The position numbers were made by a program, and so were the translations under genes. 64,000 bases of DNA from Pseudevernia furfuracea (Eukaryota > Ascomycota > Lecanoromycetes > Lecanorales > Parmeliaceae). Below, piece by piece: positions 59,914 through 64,000 of this stretch. Under the pieces are notes generated by a model that searched no databases, was not told where the DNA came from, and saw only the letters and a program-made list of their open reading frames with translations. Within the stretch, counting starts at the first letter, position 1, and every line of letters starts with the position of its first letter. The stretch is from assembly GCA_022315425.1 (NCBI GenBank), contig JAIUPT010000017.1:372001-436000 (forward strand), read 5' to 3'.

Positions 59914-62325
59914 CTCGGTTTCACCAGGAAGTGCACCATTCCGGGAAGTGCACCACTTTAAAATCCGATAAATCCGAGGAACATCAAAATACCAACATTC
60001 TATCAAAATTGTATGGCAACTCAGCACAGTCATGTTGAAAGAGACTAGATTTTACGAATAGATTAAATAAATATCTTCAACAGCTACTTCGTTTTTTGGC
60101 TATTATAAGTCTTCCACGAGTTGATATCCGAGTCTCTTCTTCTACTTCTTCTATCACTGTAACAACTCTATTACTTCTTCTGTCACCCCTCCCAGCCCTT
60201 TCAGCCCTTTCACCCCTCCCCCCTCGCTGTGATTGTTGCTGTCTTGAGGGCGTCGAGGGTCTTGAGGGCGTCGAGGGTCCCGAGGGATCAAGCACCAGAG
60301 ATGTTAATGGGCCCGAGATAAAGCGTGATACAGTGATCTTCTTTTTGATTGAACTTCTGACTCTTCTTTTCTCAAAAATCTCAGACCTTAGACGACACAT
60401 AATTCTGAATTGCTGCTCGAATTGCTTATCTTCTTTCATCTGTTGCTTTATAATCAGATTATTCTTCCGTTGCTGTACAACGTCGAGATTCATAATTATT
60501 GCTTTCTCATAATATTATTGTCCACGCTTGACCTTGTCTTCTTTTCTTTGCTCCGCCTTAAGAAGCTAATTATTCGTTTTCTAAAGTAAGATGCTGAAGA
60601 TCAGAGCAGAGCTGTATATCTTATCAAGTTTTTCTGAGAGTTCGAGATCCTAATCTTCAGCCTTGATTCGTTGAACTAGCTGATCCACTTGCTTCACATT
60701 TCTTGATGTAAAGATCACAGAAATCGAATCGCCATTGAAAGCTGTGACTGTTATATCTGAGGATGACGATTTCGAAGGTTCTGATATCTTTAGTCTCACT
60801 CTGTCAAGCACAATTTGTGACTTAATTGAAAATAAGTCACTCTTTTCTCAAGAATACTTGATGTTCTTTTTCGTTATAGTATTCTTTCTCGTTATTTGAA
60901 TCAAGACAATAAAGTCTGATTTGTTCATTGAGTAATTCTTTTCGTTGACAAGATTGATGTGCTTCTCTAAATGCTTGTGATACGCTATTGCTAAGAACTG
61001 AAAAAAGTTAACATCTAATGACTAAAGAATATGAGTGAAATGAAAAGGGAGATATAAAAGAATAATATTATTGTCGATATAAAAGATGATGACTTTGTTA
61101 CTAATATAAAATGCATATTCATCAAATATCAGAAGTCGATATTTGCCCTTGAGAGTCCTTCGAGTTTATGACTTAAAGTATCTGAAGAAATCAGTCAAAA
61201 TTAGTCAAAATCATATACAAAAGAACAGTATCTAAGCATACTTCTCGAATCACTTCAAGTTTAAAACATTATTTGTTCAGCTATTCTCGCTCAAAGTAAT
61301 ATAAGAATCCTCGTCCTTTAAGACATCATATCACGTCTTCATTTGACGCTTCTCTTTGAAGATAATAAATAGTCTCAAAAGTCTTTTATTCGCTGAGATA
61401 CACTTAATCAAGAACACTCACTCTCGATTTTTATTCTGAGTTTTATATATCTACAAGTTAGATTTGTGACAAACAACTCTAAATCTTTCAGCAGCCTCAA
61501 TTGCGAATTCTTTCTCGTTCATATTGTACACATCTTTCTACTGAATACTATACTTCTGAATAGTCGATTCCACAAGCTGAAACCATCGCATCAGCTTTTT
61601 TGAATCATAAGTCTCAGCACGATCTCTATCTAATGACTGAGAAAAGCGACTTCGCAGCTTCGAATAACGACTCAAAAAGCGTGAAACCCAGTTAGAACCT
61701 AGTTTACGATAGTTTCTCTTGTTCATAAGAAGCTCAGAAGTCATAAACTTGATCTAAGAGATTCTTGATGATCAGTCTCACTTCGCTATTTATAAGATTT
61801 ATGCTTTTAGAGTATTCTTCTTTAAGTCACTCAGTCGTTGCTCGCTTTTATAAGTCTCTTAACGAGACTGAGTCTTATTAATGATACGTCGTTTGAGAAT
61901 AGTATAAATGAGATTATACTATTTTATAATTGATCTAGCAGAAGGCTTGCGCTTTTTCTTCATAAACTCGAAGCTCATATAATAGACTAAGAAGGCTTGT
62001 TTATACTCGTTAATTGCGAGATCTAGGCGCATCTCTTTAGGTAGTTCTTCTGAATTCTTTGATTTTGCTGAAGACATACTTGAAGAAGAATTCTAACTAT
62101 ATGAAATCCCCGTTTTTAATTTTATTCTCTTCGAGCCCTCGGTTATCAAATAGTGATCGAATAGTCTCATCAAGTACTTATCGAATAGTCTTATTAAGTA
62201 GTTATCGAATAGTCGCAAAAGAGTGACCGAATGATATATATGAAGTTGTGGGGTGGTTTGTGGGGTAGAGCCCTAACCCTAAGTGGTGCACTTCCCGGAA
62301 TGGTGCACTTCCTGGTGGAACCGAG
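59914..62325 (-). mobile_element. Pogo/Fot1-like Tc1-mariner element
   Basis: A 2412-bp insertion in copia D RNase H carries inverted ends CTCGGTTYCACCAGGAAGTG extended by GTGCACCA repeats (about 45 bp). It duplicated TA (59912-59913 and 62326-62327). Removing it with one TA restores ...AAGGCCACCATA|ATCTTCGGCGAC... in frame. TA target, pogo-type transposase and TIR place it in Tc1/mariner, pogo branch. The ends look unmutated while the interior shows stops. Confidence 0.92.
60077..62077 (-). pseudogene. Pogo-type transposase, degraded
   Basis: From the ATG at 62075-62077 to 60077 one frame of 667 codons holds, with internal stops. N-terminus MSSAKSKNSEELPKEMRLDL. The CENP-B-like HTH region (61538-61744) reads NWVSRFLSRYSKLRSRFSQS then DRDRAETYDS. 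The DDE core near 61000-61170 has KGKYRLLIFDEYAFY (where DGHGSH is usual) and LPFHFTHILWSLDVNFF (LPPHTTHLLQPLDV in active relatives). C-terminus 60077-60493 is basic with a SRPSTPSR repeat and a Glu-rich VIEEVEEETR. Altered residues in the catalytic region and stops make it inactive. Confidence 0.85.
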
Positions 62326-62625
62326 TAATCTTCGGCGACAATCAGAGCGCAATTGCCCTCGCCAAGAACGCTCAGTTCCATGCTCGCACCAAGCACATTG
62401 ACATCGCCCACCATTTCGTGCGTGAAAAAGTCAATGACGGCACCGTGAACATGCAATTCGTACCCACGGATAAACAAATGACCGACGGTCTCATCAAAGC
62501 CCTCTGCCTCGACAAATTCGTTGCCTTTCGCGATGCCCTTGGGGTGAAATCAGCCCCAGAACATCCCCTCAGCGTCAAAGACTAACCCTCAGCGCTCTTG
62601 CTTCTAACCTGGAGTCGCCAGTTCC

Positions 62626-63011
62626 AGGGGAGTGACGCTATCCACCTTGCCTGTGGACGCCAGATCTTCGGTTTTCTTCCACTGCTTCTTGTTCCACCCC
62701 CTCATGTATCCACCGACCTCGTTTTGGTAGAAATTGGGTGTGCACCAGGTCTATTCCAAAGAAAACTTTCAAAAAACCGCCTTTTTCCGGAAAATGGAAG
62801 TTTTGTATGGAGGACCAGGACGGATTTTTACATGTCTTCGAATTTGACATAGTCGTTTTCAGAACTTGGTTCGAATTTGACATAGTCGTTTTCAGAACTT
62901 GGTTTCTTCACTTTTGTGAACCGGACTTCGCGCTAACCCGATTGGGGTTTTTTGCGTCGCGAAGTGCGAAAATCGTGTTTTCGCATTTTTGAGTATGCGA
63001 GCGAAGGGGAG
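62626..63011 (+). other. Copia D 3' untranslated region
   Basis: It holds the two tandem copies of TTCGAATTTGACATAGTCGT plus TTTCAGAACTTGG (62838-62903) and a conserved CAAAAAACCGCCTTTTTCCG segment (62770-62790), also present in B and C. A purine-rich GAGCGAAGGGGAG immediately precedes the 3' LTR and is the likely polypurine tract. Confidence 0.7.
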
Positions 63012-63133
63012 TGTCAAAATTCGGGTCACGTGACATGGTCACGTGATGCGCTAAGGCGCATCCTCATAGTCGCTCTTTACTCTCGTAGCATTCTATAGTT
63101 TACAACTAAGTGTCCTACCACCTATTCTTGACA
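63012..63133 (+). repeat. Copia D 3' LTR
   Basis: It is identical to the 5' LTR apart from a one-base T-run difference near TCTATAGTTT, so insertion was recent relative to B and C. Confidence 0.92.
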
Positions 63134-63492
63134 ACTAATGATGGCAATCCTGCTCTAGATATGTTGAATACTACTGCAGAAAGCTGCTACTATTTGGCCC
63201 GGCTTGACAGGGGGTTAGTGGGCCTTAATCTCGCACTCGCGTATAGCATGTTGATTGCATACTATTTATGAATTTGGTAGACGTGTCCTTTGCAGAGGAC
63301 AGATCTTATTTGAGAGCAGTATAAGTAGCTGCATTTCATCTGCGTTTGACTCTTTATTCGAATTGATCTCTTTTAGAGCAATAGTATTCTTTCGTAGACA
63401 CGTAAGCAACACGCTGTTACCTGACCTCGTATTTTACTCTCATTAGCACATTCTTCTATTACTAGATCACTCATATCGTATTTCATCGTTCA
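63134..63492 (+). other. Unassigned leader-like sequence at window end
   Basis: Low-mutation DNA upstream of an ORF. GCAGTATAAGTAGC (63319-63332) could be a TATA-type box, inference only. ATACTACTGCAGAAAGCTGC (63170-63190) loosely resembles the solo LTR at 12272-12434 (ATTACTATGGAGAAGCTGC). It may be the LTR/leader of another retroelement, but I cannot find a matching second copy in the window. Confidence 0.35.
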
Positions 63493-63795
63493 ATGATCTT
63501 CGCAGCTATGACAACTCGTTCTAGAGCGATCAACCTCGCTCAAAAGACGTCTCAGAAGACGTCTTTCTCAAAGAAGATCACATCAAAGACATCGATCAAG
63601 AAGATCACTGCCTCAGTGACATTAAAATCTCAGAGTGTTACGAAAAAACGTTCTGCCCGTCGCCTAGCCGTTTCAGAAACCTCATCACGTGATGTTACTC
63701 CAGAGGCGTCGACCTCTGGGGCCTCGATCGAAACAGTCAGTTCATCCGTCGTCGAAGAAGCCCCCTCGTCGTCACATCGTACTCCGCTGAATTAA
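63493..63795 (+). CDS. Hypothetical basic Ser/Thr/Lys-rich protein, possibly gag start
   Basis: This 100-codon frame gives MIFAAMTTRSRAINLAQKTS, a run of KTS/KKI/TASV motifs, and a SETSSRDVTPEASTSGASIE stretch, ending at TAA 63793-63795. The frame stays open beyond the stop with an Arg-Phe-Lys-Ser-His-His repeat to the window end. Composition resembles the disordered N-terminus of retrotransposon gag; no domain is visible. The TAA may itself be a RIP product of CAA. Confidence 0.4.
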   Translation: MIFAAMTTRSRAINLAQKTSQKTSFSKKITSKTSIKKITASVTLKSQSVTKKRSARRLAVSETSSRDVTPEASTSGASIETVSSSVVEEAPSSSHRTPLN

Positions 63796-63839
63796 CAAAT
63801 CGCAGTCTTGATCAAGAATTATGAGACTAATACGCCGCG

Positions 63840-63950
63840 ATTCAAATCTCATCACGCGTCTCACCGTTTCAAGTCTCATCGTCGATCTCATCACCGATTC
63901 AAATCTCATCATGAATCTCGTTATCGATTCAAGTCTCATCATCGTCGACA
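63840..63950 (+). repeat. About 30-bp coding-like tandem repeat
   Basis: Roughly four units of TTCAAATCTCATCAC followed by a variable TCATCACCG half encode RFKSHH-type repeats in frame with the ORF above. Confidence 0.7.
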
Positions 63951-64000
63951 CGATTTATTCTTAGAATTCTCGAGGTTCTTCTCGTCAGATTCGAAGATAG

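Larger units (their letters stand above)
55708..62585 (+). pseudogene. Copia D gag-pol with pogo insertion
   Basis: From ATG 55708 to TAA 62583-62585, minus the 2414-base insertion, it is 1488 codons in one frame. Zinc knuckle-like CSPCKAADRKFRHLSIKC (56440-56495) has wider spacing than the usual CX2CX4HX4C. The protease site reads VVVDSDCS (about 56845), where a DSG/DTG is expected. NVLYMLDMSVNLLSIDKLL is pre-integrase; YFVTFKNDFISYSEVYC (57480-57535) integrase. RWVYTVKRGLAGEVTRYKAR, FEQQKGRDYHDTFASV and the catalytic box YVND (59180, for YVDD) mark reverse transcriptase; GYTDSDWADD, LSTCEAEYIGQT and GDNQSAIALAKN mark RNase H, the last after the insertion. Stops sit at Trp codons. Confidence 0.92.
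54341..63133 (+). mobile_element. Copia D: least decayed copia copy, split by a pogo element
   Basis: LTRs at 54341-54463 and 63012-63133 are almost identical. The primer site GGTTATGAGCCCGG (54464-54477) follows the 5' LTR. Without the pogo insert it is about 6.38 kb. No target duplication is visible (AGGAG left, ACTAA right), and the left flank is X helicase while the right flank is not, so an end has been exchanged. RIP damage is patchy: heavy in gag, light in reverse transcriptase, RNase H and the 3' region. Confidence 0.92.

Noticed and set aside
62267..62284. Telomere-like CCCTAACCCTAA near the pogo right end
   Set aside because: Only two units, internal to the pogo element beside its TIR; not evidence for a telomere.

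Overview
This looks like a transposon graveyard from a filamentous ascomycete (Pezizomycotina). I see no host gene, rRNA, tRNA or CRISPR array anywhere in the 64 kb. Almost everything is repeated DNA with the footprint of repeat-induced point mutation (RIP): long reading frames keep their length and frame but carry stops where Trp or Gln codons are expected, start codons have become ATA, catalytic Asp codons have become Asn, and the DNA is AT- and TpA-rich. The class cannot be set from sequence alone.

Layout. 1-5012: scrap of a Ty1/copia element, then a unit built from two inverted 1.1-1.4 kb arms flanking a large-transposase relic. 5013-11768: an unrecognised dead ORF split by copia A (5564-11606, TSD GATAT). 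11769-18436: copia B, minus strand, holding a solo LTR of another family. 18437-20647: a second transposase relic (Z) holding a copia solo LTR and a 1.24 kb terminal-inverted-repeat element. 20650 to about 54340: DNA transposon X, split by the related transposon Y (22544-49082). Y is itself split by a mosaic Ty3/gypsy chromovirus (23447-31851) and by copia C (40849-47487). 54341-63133: copia D, the least decayed copy, split by a pogo/Fot1-like element (59914-62325). 63134-64000: start of a further, unidentified element.

The main result is the X/Y family. Its ends read CTGTCC...GGACAG and it duplicates TA. Once its passengers are removed, Y is about 11.5 kb and carries three gene types: a large Tnp2/KDZ-like transposase, an SNF2-type helicase, and a roughly 500-codon accessory protein of unknown function transcribed the opposite way. 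X carries the same accessory gene and helicase in mirror order. Excising Y with one TA joins the two halves of X's accessory gene in one frame of exactly 508 codons. Further transposase relics lie at 1187-3606 and 18437-20647, so at least four copies are present. I cannot tell without a database search whether the family has been described.

Order of events from the nesting: Z was hit by X, X by Y, Y by the gypsy and copia C, X's helicase by copia D, and copia D by the pogo element. The pogo ends, the 1.24 kb element, the solo LTR at 12272-12434 and the 9-bp arrays at 312-895 and 4083-4750 look much less mutated than their surroundings. They are either younger than the RIP episodes or too short to have been a target.
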